Positions 1 to 8,637 of a stretch of 64,000 nucleotides of DNA are shown here, piece after piece. Within the stretch, counting starts at the first letter, position 1. Each line of letters starts with the position of its first letter. The notes beneath the pieces are model-generated. The model saw only the letters and a list, made by a program, of their open reading frames with translations. It searched no databases and had not been told where the DNA came from. This stretch comes from Bacillus sp. 1780r2a1 (GTDB lineage Bacteria > Bacillota > Bacilli > Bacillales > Bacillaceae_H), in contig CP099863.1 in NCBI GenBank assembly GCA_024134725.1, forward strand, positions 2,165,501 through 2,229,500, given 5' to 3'. The position numbers and the translations under genes are program-made.

Positions 1-70
1 TATATCCTGTGCCTTTTACTAAGAAGATGCTAGTAAAGCTCATTTGTCGGGGAGACAAATAAAACCAAAC

Positions 71-100
71 AAAAAAACATCTGTTTAGTTAAGATGTTTT
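71..100 (-). terminator. Rho-independent terminator
   Basis: Hairpin with 9-bp arms (AAAACATCT / AGATGTTTT) just past the stop of the small gene on the minus strand, followed on that strand by a run of T. Confidence 0.7.
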
Positions 101-108
101 CCTATCGT

Positions 109-306
109 TTATTGCACTTCGTCTTCTTCATTCTTTACATATTGAAAGAATGAATCAATCATTTCGTTTAAAAAATCATTGCGATCATCAAAGTCCATGA
201 TTTCAAGAAACTCCACTAACTTCTTATCTAACTTAACGGAAGCTGGGGAATAATGCGAAGGTTTTTTCTTAGGAGTAAAAGGAATCACATTATCTCTATT
301 TTTCAT
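109..306 (-). CDS. Small protein, possible ribbon-helix-helix DNA-binding protein
   Basis: A 65-residue protein with an AAGGATG ribosome binding site upstream. The N-terminal 20 residues are polar and lysine-rich. Residues 24-60 (VKLDKKLVEFL, then FDDRNDFLNEMIDSFF) have the strand-helix-turn-helix spacing of ribbon-helix-helix regulators. That fold would make it a dimeric DNA-binding protein, but the similarity is weak and no partner toxin or target gene is adjacent. It is monocistronic, with its own terminator. Function unknown. Confidence 0.6.
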   Translation of the reverse strand: MKNRDNVIPFTPKKKPSHYSPASVKLDKKLVEFLEIMDFDDRNDFLNEMIDSFFQYVKNEEDEVQ

Positions 307-514
307 AAAACACCATCCTTTTAATATGCTTTACTAGTGTAAGCTTTCTATAAAAGAAAAGCAACCTCGTTTTAGGAAAGAAAGGCATTTTTATTTTTAT
401 GAAAAGGGTAGTTATTATGAATAAATTATGATATTGTGGAAAGGTTTTAAGTGCTAAGGTTTTGATATAATATTGTTTATTTAGAACATAGTTTAATAAA
501 ATAATTAGTCCTAA

Positions 515-545
515 AAAAAGAATCAGTATTAACTCACTGATTTTT
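515..545 (-). terminator. Terminator after GNAT gene
   Basis: Arms AATCAGT / ACTGATT flank a short loop, and a T tract follows on the minus strand. It directly follows the stop of the acetyltransferase gene. Confidence 0.65.
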
Positions 546-1002
546 ACTTTATTTGAAGAGTCATTTGAACGGTTTGTAGGAGATGCCCATCAAAATCCTC
601 ATCAAACTCATCTGTAACTGAAAACCCTTGTGTACGATAAAAGGACATGCCGTTTTGGTTTTCGCGCTCAACATGGACAATTACTTTTTTGACATGACGG
701 CTTCCTTTTTCAAAAAGTGCTGTGCCAATTCCTTTTCCTTGATACTCTGGCAGTAAGTAAATCGCCAGCAGTTCGCTGTCCCCTTTTTCATTAACTGGCG
801 TAAAGCTTGCAAAGCCTACTACTTTCGTTTCTACGAGCGCTACCCACAGCTCCGACTCTTCCATCCGCTTTTTCAACATGTCTGTGCTATATGCAGCTCG
901 CAAGAAATTGTTTTGTACGTCCAAAGGGATAATGCCTTTATATGTATGGTGCCAACTTTCTGTGGCTACTTGTTGCACAGAGTGAATATCTTTCATTTTC
1001 AT
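544..1002 (-). CDS. GNAT family N-acetyltransferase
   Basis: A 152-residue Gcn5-related acetyltransferase that transfers acetyl from acetyl-CoA to an unknown amine. The acetyl-CoA loop is LLPEYQGKGIGTALF near residues 83-97, and NQNGMSFYRTQGF forms the usual last helix and strand. The ATG used here is preceded by AAGGAAG about 15 bases away, too far for good initiation. An in-frame ATT at 1009-1011 sits at better spacing and would add three residues to the short first strand, so the true start is uncertain. The gene has its own terminator. Confidence 0.85.
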   Translation of the reverse strand: MKMKDIHSVQQVATESWHHTYKGIIPLDVQNNFLRAAYSTDMLKKRMEESELWVALVETKVVGFASFTPVNEKGDSELLAIYLLPEYQGKGIGTALFEKGSRHVKKVIVHVERENQNGMSFYRTQGFSVTDEFDEDFDGHLLQTVQMTLQIK

Positions 1003-1068
1003 CTTTTCAATTACATGCTTCCTTTTGTATTACTTCCTTTCTTTGTGAAATTACATTTATCTAATTAT

Positions 1069-1108
1069 AAAAAAACTGCCGAAAGGAATCACTTTCGGCA
1101 GTTTTTTT
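1069..1108 (-). terminator. Bidirectional terminator
   Basis: Perfect 13-bp arms (AAACTGCCGAAAG at 1073-1085 and its complement at 1092-1104), with A and T runs on both sides. It follows the stop of the minus-strand lipoprotein gene. Confidence 0.9.
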
Positions 1109-1796
1109 ATTCAAACGTGTATTCAACCGTCTGTTCAGGTGTAATTTCGTTATAGTCTTCATCTTCAGTATAGCCGAAAACTAGCTTAACAGAGTTGATA
1201 TCTTCATTTTTTAAAACAAAACCATCGGTATATTCTTTTTTAACTTTACCGATAAACTGTGAATCTGAATCTCCATCATCAGAAATAAAATCTTTGAGCT
1301 GTCCATCGATTTGTTCACCTTTATCTGTAACAACATTCATAATATCGTACCATTCAATATTGTTGTCAGATGTATTTTCTGCAGTGTAATTAACCTGAAC
1401 GTAAGAAGTTTCTTCTGGGTTAATTTTTGTGTCAGCCATCCACTCTAGACCTTCAGCAAACTCTTCGTCTAGATCTGTTAATTTAATTACTTTAATATCT
1501 TCAATTGTCACTTTTAGTGGTGAAATATCAACTGTTTCGTTTACTTTTTTTATTTTTAAAAGTTCTGCCGTAGCACCGTCTTCTTTTACCTTTTGACCAG
1601 GAACCTTCAGTATGTAATTCCCGCTTTCATCTTTCTCTGGTTTTGGAACATTATTCTTTAATGGTTGTTGCTCCGATGCCTTTGGCTCTTCTTTTATTTC
1701 TGCTGCACTATTAGAACTATCAGAATTGCTACCGCAGCCAGCTAGTAATCCTCCTACAATTAAACTTGATGTTAGTATTTTTAAAAACTTACTCAT
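1107..1796 (-). CDS. Lipoprotein with DUF5068/DUF4352-like domain
   Basis: A 229-residue secreted lipoprotein. The signal peptide ends in the lipobox LLAGC, so the mature protein starts at about Cys21 and is anchored to the outer face of the membrane. A low-complexity charged linker follows (about 22-65). The globular part (about 95-229) contains the pattern YVQVNYTAENTSDNNIEWYD seen in immunoglobulin-like DUF4352/DUF5068 lipoproteins of bacilli. The role is unknown. It stands alone with a strong terminator. Confidence 0.85.
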   Translation of the reverse strand: MSKFLKILTSSLIVGGLLAGCGSNSDSSNSAAEIKEEPKASEQQPLKNNVPKPEKDESGNYILKVPGQKVKEDGATAELLKIKKVNETVDISPLKVTIEDIKVIKLTDLDEEFAEGLEWMADTKINPEETSYVQVNYTAENTSDNNIEWYDIMNVVTDKGEQIDGQLKDFISDDGDSDSQFIGKVKKEYTDGFVLKNEDINSVKLVFGYTEDEDYNEITPEQTVEYTFE

Positions 1797-1938
1797 TACG
1801 TATATTGCCCCCTACATAAACTTTTTCACAGTGAAACATTATACTTTGTAAATATTTCTATGTAAATATATTTTTACAATAAAACTAAAACTTTTAGCAT
1901 AGATATATTTTCATAAGCAAGTTAAGAGGGGGCTATTC

Positions 1939-2259
1939 TTAACTGTTAACTACCTTCACACCCGTTCCGTACGCCACAATTTCAGAAGCGTTACTGGCAA
2001 TAGCTGAACTGACTAAACGGAAGCCGACAATGGCGTTTGCGCCCTTTTCTTCAGCATCTCTAACCATTCGGGCAACCGCGATTTTTCGAGCATCATCCAT
2101 CATTTCCGTATATTCTTTAATTTCTCCCCCTACGATATTCTTTAAGCCTGCTAAAATATCACGACCGATATTTTTAGACTGCACCGTACTTCCTTTTACA
2201 TACCCAATTGTTTCTGTTACTCGATAGTTTGATACATTATCAGTAGTCACGATAATCAT
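1939..2259 (-). CDS. YbjQ/UPF0145 family protein
   Basis: A 106-residue protein of the YbjQ (DUF74) family, recognised by TTDNV...ETIGYVKG at the start, the central ARKIAVARMVRDAEEKGANAIVG helix and the GTGVKV end. Members form a pentameric ring-like fold and are often labelled heavy-metal-binding; the biochemical role is not established. It overlaps the upstream membrane protein gene by 20 bp and is the last gene of a four-gene operon. Confidence 0.9.
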   Translation of the reverse strand: MIIVTTDNVSNYRVTETIGYVKGSTVQSKNIGRDILAGLKNIVGGEIKEYTEMMDDARKIAVARMVRDAEEKGANAIVGFRLVSSAIASNASEIVAYGTGVKVVNS

Positions 2260-2440
2260 TTGGATCCTCCTCTTTTGTTTTCCGTTTTTTTATAATCAAT
2301 AAAGGAACTAATAGAATAATTGCTGCCACATAGTAGATAAAAGCCTGAAGGGCGAGCTTGGCATCTATAAATAAAAGAACAATTCCCGTCAGCTGTGCAA
2401 CAACAGCAATAGTAAATATAATTAAAATCAGTTTATTCAT
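2240..2440 (-). CDS. Small two-helix membrane protein
   Basis: A 66-residue protein with two predicted membrane helices (about 4-24 and 30-49) and a basic then acidic cytoplasmic tail (KKRKTKEEDPNDYRDY). It overlaps the hydrolase gene upstream by 8 bp and the YbjQ gene downstream by 20 bp, so translation is probably coupled. No family recognised. Confidence 0.7.
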   Translation of the reverse strand: MNKLILIIFTIAVVAQLTGIVLLFIDAKLALQAFIYYVAAIILLVPLLIIKKRKTKEEDPNDYRDY

Positions 2441-3362
2441 GGAGTTTACTTCCCTGTGTTTGTTTCGTAAGCCAGCTTTTGATTACGTCCCGTAACTCTG
2501 GAGCAATTGGATCTGAAAACGTCTGCTTATATTGCTTCATCAGCTTCAGCATGGAAGGCTCTTGTGTTTGTATCTTTAATACGTGATTCATATCTTTAAT
2601 GATTGTTGTTTCAATCGTAGGAAACTCATCCAAAGATTGAAGTGCGTTAGGATCTGCCTGCACATCCTTTGAGCCTGTTATAGCTAAAATGGGTATCGAT
2701 AATTTTTCATAATAGTGATGCGGATTTACCATCATATGCTCTCTCCACCATGCTGCATTCATGCGAACAAGCTGCACGCGCACAACGTCTTCTTTTGCTT
2801 CTTTAAAACGCTTTAAAAGATTATCAGCTTTTTGTCGGTCTTTTTCAATAACCTTTAGCTTTTTAAATAACCAACCTTTAAACCCGCTTTGAGCCGCAAT
2901 TTCTTTATAAGCGCGTTCCCGCTGATACTCAGTTGCTTCGATGAGGTTTTGCCCTGCACCAGCTAGCAGGATTAATCCGTTAGCCTGAAGCTCTTCAGCA
3001 ACCACGGTCGCAATTATTGCTCCTTCACTGTGTCCTGCAATAAACAGTTGCTTATCATCTACTTCAGGTTGACTTTTTAAAGCATGAAAAGCTTCTTTTG
3101 CATCTTGAATGAGGTCCGTTAGCGTTGTTTTGTAAAACGCATCAAGATTTCGCTTGTCATAACGAAGCGTAACGTAGCCCATTTCTGTAAAGACAGCTGC
3201 TAAATCACGATACACGTTGCTCGCAAACTTTTTGGTGTTTCCGTTATAGTCTACTGGACCACTCCCACTAATAATTAATACAGCAGGTTTCTTACCTAAT
3301 TTCTCCTCAGGAATTGTTAGCATGGCCTTAACAGCTGTAAGCTGAAGTTCTTTTTCCCGCAT
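2433..3362 (-). CDS. Alpha/beta hydrolase
   Basis: A 309-residue serine hydrolase. The oxyanion-hole region is ISGSGPVDYNGN (about 31-42), the nucleophile elbow is GHSEGA (about 110), the acid lies in the ITGSKD strand and the histidine in MNHVLK (about 260). It resembles bacterial esterases and dienelactone hydrolase-type proteins; substrate unknown. The gene begins one base after the stop of an HTH regulator, so that regulator probably controls it. Confidence 0.88.
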   Translation of the reverse strand: MREKELQLTAVKAMLTIPEEKLGKKPAVLIISGSGPVDYNGNTKKFASNVYRDLAAVFTEMGYVTLRYDKRNLDAFYKTTLTDLIQDAKEAFHALKSQPEVDDKQLFIAGHSEGAIIATVVAEELQANGLILLAGAGQNLIEATEYQRERAYKEIAAQSGFKGWLFKKLKVIEKDRQKADNLLKRFKEAKEDVVRVQLVRMNAAWWREHMMVNPHHYYEKLSIPILAITGSKDVQADPNALQSLDEFPTIETTIIKDMNHVLKIQTQEPSMLKLMKQYKQTFSDPIAPELRDVIKSWLTKQTQGSKLHE

Positions 3363-3363
3363 C

Positions 3364-3900
3364 TTAGTTCTCTCCTCTTTGACGTTCTGGAATGAATGAA
3401 ACAGCCATCGTACGCTTACGACGATCTTCTCGCGGCTTAAACTGATACTTACCTACCAGCTTTTTATAGTCTTCTAAAAACGCCTGCTGCTCACTGTCGT
3501 TTAAATGAAGGGGAAGCTGGTGATATCCAAATCCATCTTTCTCAAAGTTAACGTCGCCTTCTAAATATGCTTCAAACTCTTTGGCGAGCATTGTGTAAAA
3601 GTTCATAAAGTGCTGTAAGTGCTCTTCTTTTGTTAAATGCTGGACTTCATCTCCTGATAAGATAGCACTCGCCTGTGCTAATGCGTACGTTTTCTCAACT
3701 GTTCCTCTAATCTTTTGTTCTTTAATTACCTCAACAACTTCTGCTTTTTTTAACGTGTTCAAGTGGCGATACAAGGTTGCTTGAGGAACATCTTGAAGAT
3801 ACTGAAGTAGCTCTTGTACTGTACAAGGTTTACTGGCTAACTCCTGTATAATTCGCATTCGGATTGGATGTAAGATCGCATCTGCTTTTGATGAACCCAT
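3364..3900 (-). CDS. ArsR-like winged helix regulator
   Basis: A 178-residue transcription regulator. The ATG at 3900 is preferred because AGGAAG sits six bases upstream; a longer open frame would read through the operator. Residues 1-75 form a winged helix (ADAILHPIRMRIIQELASKPCTVQELLQYL, then a recognition helix with QATLYRHLNTL). The C-terminal ~100 residues (HLTKEEHLQHFMNFYTML) are like those in ArsR-type regulators linked to small hydrolase genes. It heads the four-gene operon and is likely autoregulated through the adjacent palindromes. Confidence 0.85.
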   Translation of the reverse strand: MGSSKADAILHPIRMRIIQELASKPCTVQELLQYLQDVPQATLYRHLNTLKKAEVVEVIKEQKIRGTVEKTYALAQASAILSGDEVQHLTKEEHLQHFMNFYTMLAKEFEAYLEGDVNFEKDGFGYHQLPLHLNDSEQQAFLEDYKKLVGKYQFKPREDRRKRTMAVSFIPERQRGEN

Positions 3901-3915
3901 CTTAATCTTCCTTTC

Positions 3916-3939
3916 ATTATTATCATATATGATAATAAT
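3916..3939. promoter_or_regulatory. 24-bp perfect palindrome, proximal operator
   Basis: A perfect 24-bp palindrome whose half-site ends in GATAATAAT, 16 bp upstream of the regulator start codon, between the promoter region and the ribosome binding site. It shares the ATGATAATAAT core with the larger palindrome next to it. Probable operator of the winged helix regulator. Confidence 0.75.
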
Positions 3940-3943
3940 AGCA

Positions 3944-3980
3944 CATAAATGATAATAATCAATGATTATTATCATTTATG
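3944..3980. promoter_or_regulatory. 37-bp palindrome with 18-bp arms, distal operator
   Basis: Two perfectly complementary 18-bp arms (3944-3961 and 3963-3980) around one central A. The arms contain ATGATAATAAT, as in the neighbouring 24-bp palindrome. No T tract or coding function explains it, so a two-site operator for the divergently placed regulator is the best reading. Confidence 0.75.
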
Positions 3981-4063
3981 AGAACATTTTAATTCGTTAA
4001 TCCGCTTCTTTTTGTTATAGTGATTATTTAGAACATAGTTTTATTAATAAATATACTTCAAAA

Positions 4064-4098
4064 AAATACCCGCTAGCTAACGGTGCTAATGGGTTTAG
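4064..4098 (-). terminator. Probable terminator after lipoprotein gene
   Basis: Imperfect stem (ACCC...TAGC against GCTA...GGGT) followed on the minus strand by seven T. It overlaps the stop of the lipoprotein gene. Confidence 0.55.
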
Positions 4099-4616
4099 GG
4101 CGTTTCTTTCATATCTACAATTATTAAGTGATCATTTTCATAGTTTGCGGTATATGACTTGTTAAACGTCACTGTTTGTAAACTTTCCCCCTCTTTTGTT
4201 TGTTCAAAAGACTCTTCTACTTTAATTACATAACCATCATCTGTTTTTTGGAGGTCCATTAGCTTGACATTCAAAAGTTTATACGAGATTTTCTTTGACT
4301 TTAGCTTATTGATTTTTGCAAGCTCTGCATTGTATAAAACACTATCTTTTTTTAAAAAAGAACTTACTTCTTCAATTGACCCTGCTGTCACGGCTTTGGC
4401 ATAAGCTTCTGCATATTGCTTTATATACGAGTGGATATTTTCATCCGCTGCTTGAACTGGAGGCTGTTTAATTGGTTGTGATGGTTTCGGAGCAGTCACC
4501 GTTTCTTCAACTTCTTCCTTAGAATTTGTGGGTGGAGCTTGCTTTTTCTCATCTGCCTGATCTTGGCATCCGGTCAATACAGCTGCTAGAGTGAAGATAC
4601 CTATAAAGTGCTTCAT
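4095..4616 (-). CDS. Lipoprotein, TcaA/NTF2-like C-terminal domain
   Basis: A 173-residue lipoprotein. The ATG at 4616 is chosen for its AGGAG and because it starts the signal peptide (MKHFIGIFTLAAVLTGC); longer frames add a non-signal N-terminus. After the lipid Cys comes a proline- and glutamate-rich linker to about residue 65. Then follows a domain (ENIHSYIKQYAEAYAKAV, FNKSYTANYENDHLIIVD) resembling the NTF2-like end of TcaA and YvbJ proteins. Extracytoplasmic, function unknown. Confidence 0.82.
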   Translation of the reverse strand: MKHFIGIFTLAAVLTGCQDQADEKKQAPPTNSKEEVEETVTAPKPSQPIKQPPVQAADENIHSYIKQYAEAYAKAVTAGSIEEVSSFLKKDSVLYNAELAKINKLKSKKISYKLLNVKLMDLQKTDDGYVIKVEESFEQTKEGESLQTVTFNKSYTANYENDHLIIVDMKETP

Positions 4617-4693
4617 TCTTTGCACACTCCTTTCTTTTTCATTATTTTCCATCCTACGTGATTTGATTCCTGCTTCCGAAGGCAAGAAATAAT

Positions 4694-4727
4694 AAAAAAG
4701 CCCAAATCATGTGAGATTTGGGCTTTC
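4694..4727 (-). terminator. Terminator after trhO
   Basis: Perfect 12-bp arms (AAAGCCCAAATC / GATTTGGGCTTT), followed by six T on the minus strand, 16 bp past the trhO stop. Confidence 0.9.
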
Positions 4728-4742
4728 AATGAATGCTATTTT

Positions 4743-5708
4743 TTATGTTGTTGCTAATTCTTGTACTTCTTTTACTCGTTGTGCAAATTCCTCGTCTGTT
4801 AAGCCGTGCTCTTTTACATAGCGGTTGCGAGGATTTACGCGACACTCGTGAGAGCAGCTGCGTAAATATTTGTGCTCGTTTTCTTCAGAAGCTAAAATCT
4901 TACGGTTACACGCTGGGTTTGCGCAGTTTACATAGCGCTCACAAGGTTGGCCGTCAAAGTGATCTTTACCAACAATTACGTGTTCTTTTTGGTTTACCGG
5001 AACGCTGATACGCTCATCAAATACGTAGCATTGTCCGTCCCATAGTTCACCTTGCACTTCTGGGTCTTTACCGTATGTTACGATTCCGCCATGAAGCTGA
5101 CCTACATCTTCAAAGCCTTCTTCTTTTAACCAGCCTGAGAACTTCTCGCAGCGGATACCGCCTGTGCAGTATGTTAAGACTTTTTTATCTTCAAACATTT
5201 CTTTGTTTTCACGAATCCATTCTGGAAGCTCGCGGAAATTACGGATATCTGGGCGTACTGCACCTCTGAAGTGACCTAAGTCAAACTCATAGTCGTTTCG
5301 AGCATCAATTACAATCGTATCTTCCTGCTGCATTGCTTCAAAAAACTCTTTCGGACTTAAATAGTTGCCTGTTGTTTCAAGTGGGTTTATGTCGTTTTCA
5401 AGACGTAATGTTACGAGCTCTGGACGATGACGAACGCGTAATTTTTTAAACGCATGCTCATCGGCTTCATCTATTTTGAAGACCATTTCGCTAAAGCGAG
5501 GGTCTTGCTTCATTACTTCCATGTAGCGATCTGTTTGTTCTACTGTTCCTGAAACTGTTCCATTAATTCCTTCAGAAGCTACTAAAATTCTTCCTTTTAG
5601 TTCAAGCTCTTCGCATAGCGCAAACTGCTCATCGCGAAATTCCTCTGCGTTTTCAATTGGAACATACATGTAATAGAGAAGAACTCTATAAGGTTTGTTA
5701 GTACTCAT
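4743..5708 (-). CDS. trhO: tRNA uridine-34 hydroxylase (rhodanese family)
   Basis: A 321-residue TrhO/YbfQ protein. This family makes 5-hydroxyuridine at the wobble position of tRNAs in an oxygen-dependent reaction. Residues 1-95 form the N-terminal acylphosphatase-like domain. Residues 115-215 form the rhodanese domain with active Cys181 in TYCTGGIRC. The C-terminal part holds four or more cysteines ([27 protein letters not shown]), typical of the Gram-positive long form. Monocistronic with its own terminator. Confidence 0.93.
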   Translation of the reverse strand: MSTNKPYRVLLYYMYVPIENAEEFRDEQFALCEELELKGRILVASEGINGTVSGTVEQTDRYMEVMKQDPRFSEMVFKIDEADEHAFKKLRVRHRPELVTLRLENDINPLETTGNYLSPKEFFEAMQQEDTIVIDARNDYEFDLGHFRGAVRPDIRNFRELPEWIRENKEMFEDKKVLTYCTGGIRCEKFSGWLKEEGFEDVGQLHGGIVTYGKDPEVQGELWDGQCYVFDERISVPVNQKEHVIVGKDHFDGQPCERYVNCANPACNRKILASEENEHKYLRSCSHECRVNPRNRYVKEHGLTDEEFAQRVKEVQELATT

Positions 5709-5821
5709 TTTTTGTTTCCACCTATCTGTTCATATTTGCAAGATATAATGCATATAGGTTGTTTTACATTGAAAATCTTACATTTACGTTACGATGTGTA
5801 ACCTTATATATAATACTAAAA

Positions 5822-5853
5822 AAAAGAACATCTGTAAAATCAAATGTTCTTAA
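5822..5853 (-). terminator. Terminator of the acyl-CoA operon
   Basis: Arms AAGAACAT / ATGTTCTT and a T tract on the minus strand (TTCTTTTTTTTAG), ten bases past the quinone reductase stop. Confidence 0.65.
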
Positions 5854-5862
5854 TTCGAAAAT

Positions 5863-6840
5863 TTATGGTACTAAAATAAGTTTTCCTGTCGTTTTTCTTC
5901 CTTGCAATAACCGATGAACATGCGCTGCATCTTCAAGTGGATACGTTCCACCAATCAGCAATTCAAGCTCTCCGTTTTTCATATAAGTTAACAGCTCTTG
6001 TAAACTTTGCTGATACAAACTAGGCTTTGCCATCATTTGTGGTAAAAAGAACCCCATTACGGACTGGTTTTTCTCCATCAGCCTGCCTGGATTAAATTTC
6101 ACAGGCTGGCCGCTTGCCATTCCGTAGAATACAAGACGGCCAAACGGTGCAAGACACTGCAGAGAATCGTAAAAAATAGACCCTCCAACCATTTCTAGAA
6201 TTACATCGGCTCCGTGCTTTGTTTCTTCCATCACTTTGTTTTGCCAACCTGCTTCCGTATAATTAATAAGAACGTCGGCTCCTAGACGCTTGGCAACAGC
6301 TAGCTTTTCATCTGAGCTCGCTGTAGCAATTACGTGAGCACCAAATTTTTTCGCAAGCTGCACAGCAAGCGTGCCAACGCCTCCTGCAGCAGCGTGTACC
6401 ACAACGGTTTCTCCTTTTTCAATTCGCCCCATCGTTTTTAAAATGTGATACGCCGTTAAGCCTTGAAGCGGTAAAGCAGCTGCTTGCTTAAGGTCAACTC
6501 CATCTGGCAGCGGAATAAGTCCTCTTGAATCTGCAAGCGTATACTCAGCATATCCAGTTGCTCGGTGTGACCCAAGCAGCGTAACAACTTTCATTCCAAC
6601 TTTTATTCCTTCTACTTCTTCACCGAGCTCAACAACCTCTCCTGCCACTTCAGAACCAGGAATAAATGGAAGCGGCGTATCAACAACGTATGCCCCTTCT
6701 CTTCTAGCAGTATCAGCGTAGTTAACACCAATTGCTTCTACTTTTATTAAAACGTCCTTCTTTTTTGGCACAGGTCTTGCCAAGTTAATCACTCTAAGCA
6801 CATCTGGACTACCATATTGTTTGAATTGAATCGCTTTCAT
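5863..6840 (-). CDS. Quinone oxidoreductase-like MDR family protein
   Basis: A 325-residue zinc-free medium-chain dehydrogenase. The N-terminal GroES-like domain begins MKAIQFKQYGSPDVL. The Rossmann fold carries VHAAAGGVGTLAVQLAK (about 148-164), the NADPH signature of quinone reductases. No structural-zinc cysteine cluster is visible. It is the last gene of the operon and probably reduces a quinone or an enone, with substrate unknown. It starts 19 bp after the acyl-CoA dehydrogenase. Confidence 0.9.
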   Translation of the reverse strand: MKAIQFKQYGSPDVLRVINLARPVPKKKDVLIKVEAIGVNYADTARREGAYVVDTPLPFIPGSEVAGEVVELGEEVEGIKVGMKVVTLLGSHRATGYAEYTLADSRGLIPLPDGVDLKQAAALPLQGLTAYHILKTMGRIEKGETVVVHAAAGGVGTLAVQLAKKFGAHVIATASSDEKLAVAKRLGADVLINYTEAGWQNKVMEETKHGADVILEMVGGSIFYDSLQCLAPFGRLVFYGMASGQPVKFNPGRLMEKNQSVMGFFLPQMMAKPSLYQQSLQELLTYMKNGELELLIGGTYPLEDAAHVHRLLQGRKTTGKLILVP

Positions 6841-6859
6841 TTTTACTCCTCCTTTTTAG

Positions 6860-8620
6860 TTAACACGTATAACGACCGCTTTCAATTAATTCATCTGCGA
6901 CTCTTCGCGTTTTAGTAAACGTGCCTTCGTATTGAAAATCGCGCATTAACGTCTGAAGTTCATAATGAAGAGCTTGATGCTTTTTAGCAGTAGCAATACC
7001 GTTAATAAGCTGCGTTGCTTCATCTCTTACCTCGCGCATCGTTAAATCCACTACTAGCTCTGTCAGATCAACTTTCAGCTGTTCGTTTTCTTTCCCATTC
7101 TTCCTGACTGCTTTTTCCGTTCGGATGACGGCTGATTCCATTGCATATAAACCAATAGCAAGGTTTGAAAGCTTCATTAAGGCTTCCTGCTCGTGGACTA
7201 TATGCTCTTTTGCTACTTTTAATGCTTCACTTAAAAGTAATAGAAGAAGATAGCGCACTGTGTGAACAGCTTTCTTTTCAAGAGGAAGGAGGTGATTTTC
7301 TTCTTTTATAGCACTATATGCTTGTTCAACCGTTTCCTGATTTAAAACCAGCTCACCACTTTTCACTTTTCGCAGAAAGTGCGTGGGTAAGACCAGTCTG
7401 TTAATCTCGTTCGTTCCTTCAAAAATTCGATTAATACGTGAATCACGATAAACCGATTCAATTTCATAGTCTTGAATAAAGCCAGCTCCGCCGTGAAGCT
7501 GAAGGGCTTCGTCCACCACCGTGTCGAATGCTTCAGAACTATATACTTTACACACTGAGCACTCCATCGCAAACTGTGCTAAGCTTTTTGCAGCTTCTTT
7601 CGGATCATTGTTTTCGTAAGAACCTGCCAGCACGCTTTCTAATAAGCCGCCCGTTCGATATTGTAATGATTCAGCAGCATAAATGCGGGCATTCATCAAA
7701 GCTAGCTTTTCTTTCGTTGCAGGAAAATGAGCGATAGCCGTTTGAAATTGTTTTCGTTCTTTCGTATAAGAAAGCGTAAGCTCTAGCGCATGTTTTGCAC
7801 CTCCTACACATGCAAACCCAAGGTTATAGCGACCGAGATTTAACACGTTTAATGCAATGACGTGCCCTTTGCCAACTTCACCTAGTACGTTGTCAACAGG
7901 AACTAAGCAATCTTCATAAATAACAGGGCAAGTGGACGACCCTTTAATGCCCATCTTTTTTTCTTCGGGTCCAATAGATAAACCTTGAAAGTTTTTTTCG
8001 ACAATGAAAGCTGTAAAATGCTTGCCGTCTACTTTTGCATACGTAATGAACGTGTCTGCAAACGCAGCGCTTGTAATGTATTGCTTGGTTCCGTTTAGAA
8101 TGTAGTGCGTTTTTTCATTATTTAACACTGCTGTGGTTCGAGCGGAAAGCGCATCTGACCCAGCTTCTGGCTCCGTTAAACAGTAAGCACCGATATATTC
8201 ACCACTTGCAAGCTTTGGCAGGTAGCGTTTCTTTTGCGCTGTTGTTCCAAAATACGTAATCGGAAGCGTTGCAATGCACGTATGATTTGCGTGAGCAACT
8301 CCATATGAGCCCGTTTTCCCAAGCGCTTCGCCGACGATTCCTTTCGTTACTTTATCAAGACCAAGTCCTCCATATGCTTTGGGCACGCTATGAGCCAATA
8401 AGCCAATCTCTCCTGCTTTTTTCATCAGCCTTACCACTAGCTCAAAGTTTTGTTCATCAATTTTTTGTTTATAGGGATATACGTCTTTTTCGGCAAACTG
8501 ACTAGCAGTTTGGGCAATTAGCTCTTGCTCATTTGTTAAGTCTTCTGGGGTGCATGCATCAGACGCAGCCTTCACTATGAACGTACCGCCAAACGACGAT
8601 AATTTTACGTCTTGAAACAT
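6860..8620 (-). CDS. Acyl-CoA dehydrogenase
   Basis: A 586-residue FAD enzyme that introduces the alpha,beta double bond in acyl-CoA. The start at 8620 has a GGGAGTGG site and gives a protein close in length to FadE/YusJ (about 594); a longer frame overlapping the thioesterase is rejected. Domains: N-terminal helical (30-140), beta barrel with AYCLTEPEAGSDA, C-terminal helical with LQLHGGAGFIQDYEIESVYRD and IFEGTNEINRL, then a ~150-residue C-terminal extension. The catalytic base is expected in the region IFEGTNE. It lies 17 bp after the thioesterase gene. Confidence 0.92.
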   Translation of the reverse strand: MFQDVKLSSFGGTFIVKAASDACTPEDLTNEQELIAQTASQFAEKDVYPYKQKIDEQNFELVVRLMKKAGEIGLLAHSVPKAYGGLGLDKVTKGIVGEALGKTGSYGVAHANHTCIATLPITYFGTTAQKKRYLPKLASGEYIGAYCLTEPEAGSDALSARTTAVLNNEKTHYILNGTKQYITSAAFADTFITYAKVDGKHFTAFIVEKNFQGLSIGPEEKKMGIKGSSTCPVIYEDCLVPVDNVLGEVGKGHVIALNVLNLGRYNLGFACVGGAKHALELTLSYTKERKQFQTAIAHFPATKEKLALMNARIYAAESLQYRTGGLLESVLAGSYENNDPKEAAKSLAQFAMECSVCKVYSSEAFDTVVDEALQLHGGAGFIQDYEIESVYRDSRINRIFEGTNEINRLVLPTHFLRKVKSGELVLNQETVEQAYSAIKEENHLLPLEKKAVHTVRYLLLLLLSEALKVAKEHIVHEQEALMKLSNLAIGLYAMESAVIRTEKAVRKNGKENEQLKVDLTELVVDLTMREVRDEATQLINGIATAKKHQALHYELQTLMRDFQYEGTFTKTRRVADELIESGRYTC

Positions 8621-8637
8621 TGTTTCCACTCCCTTTC

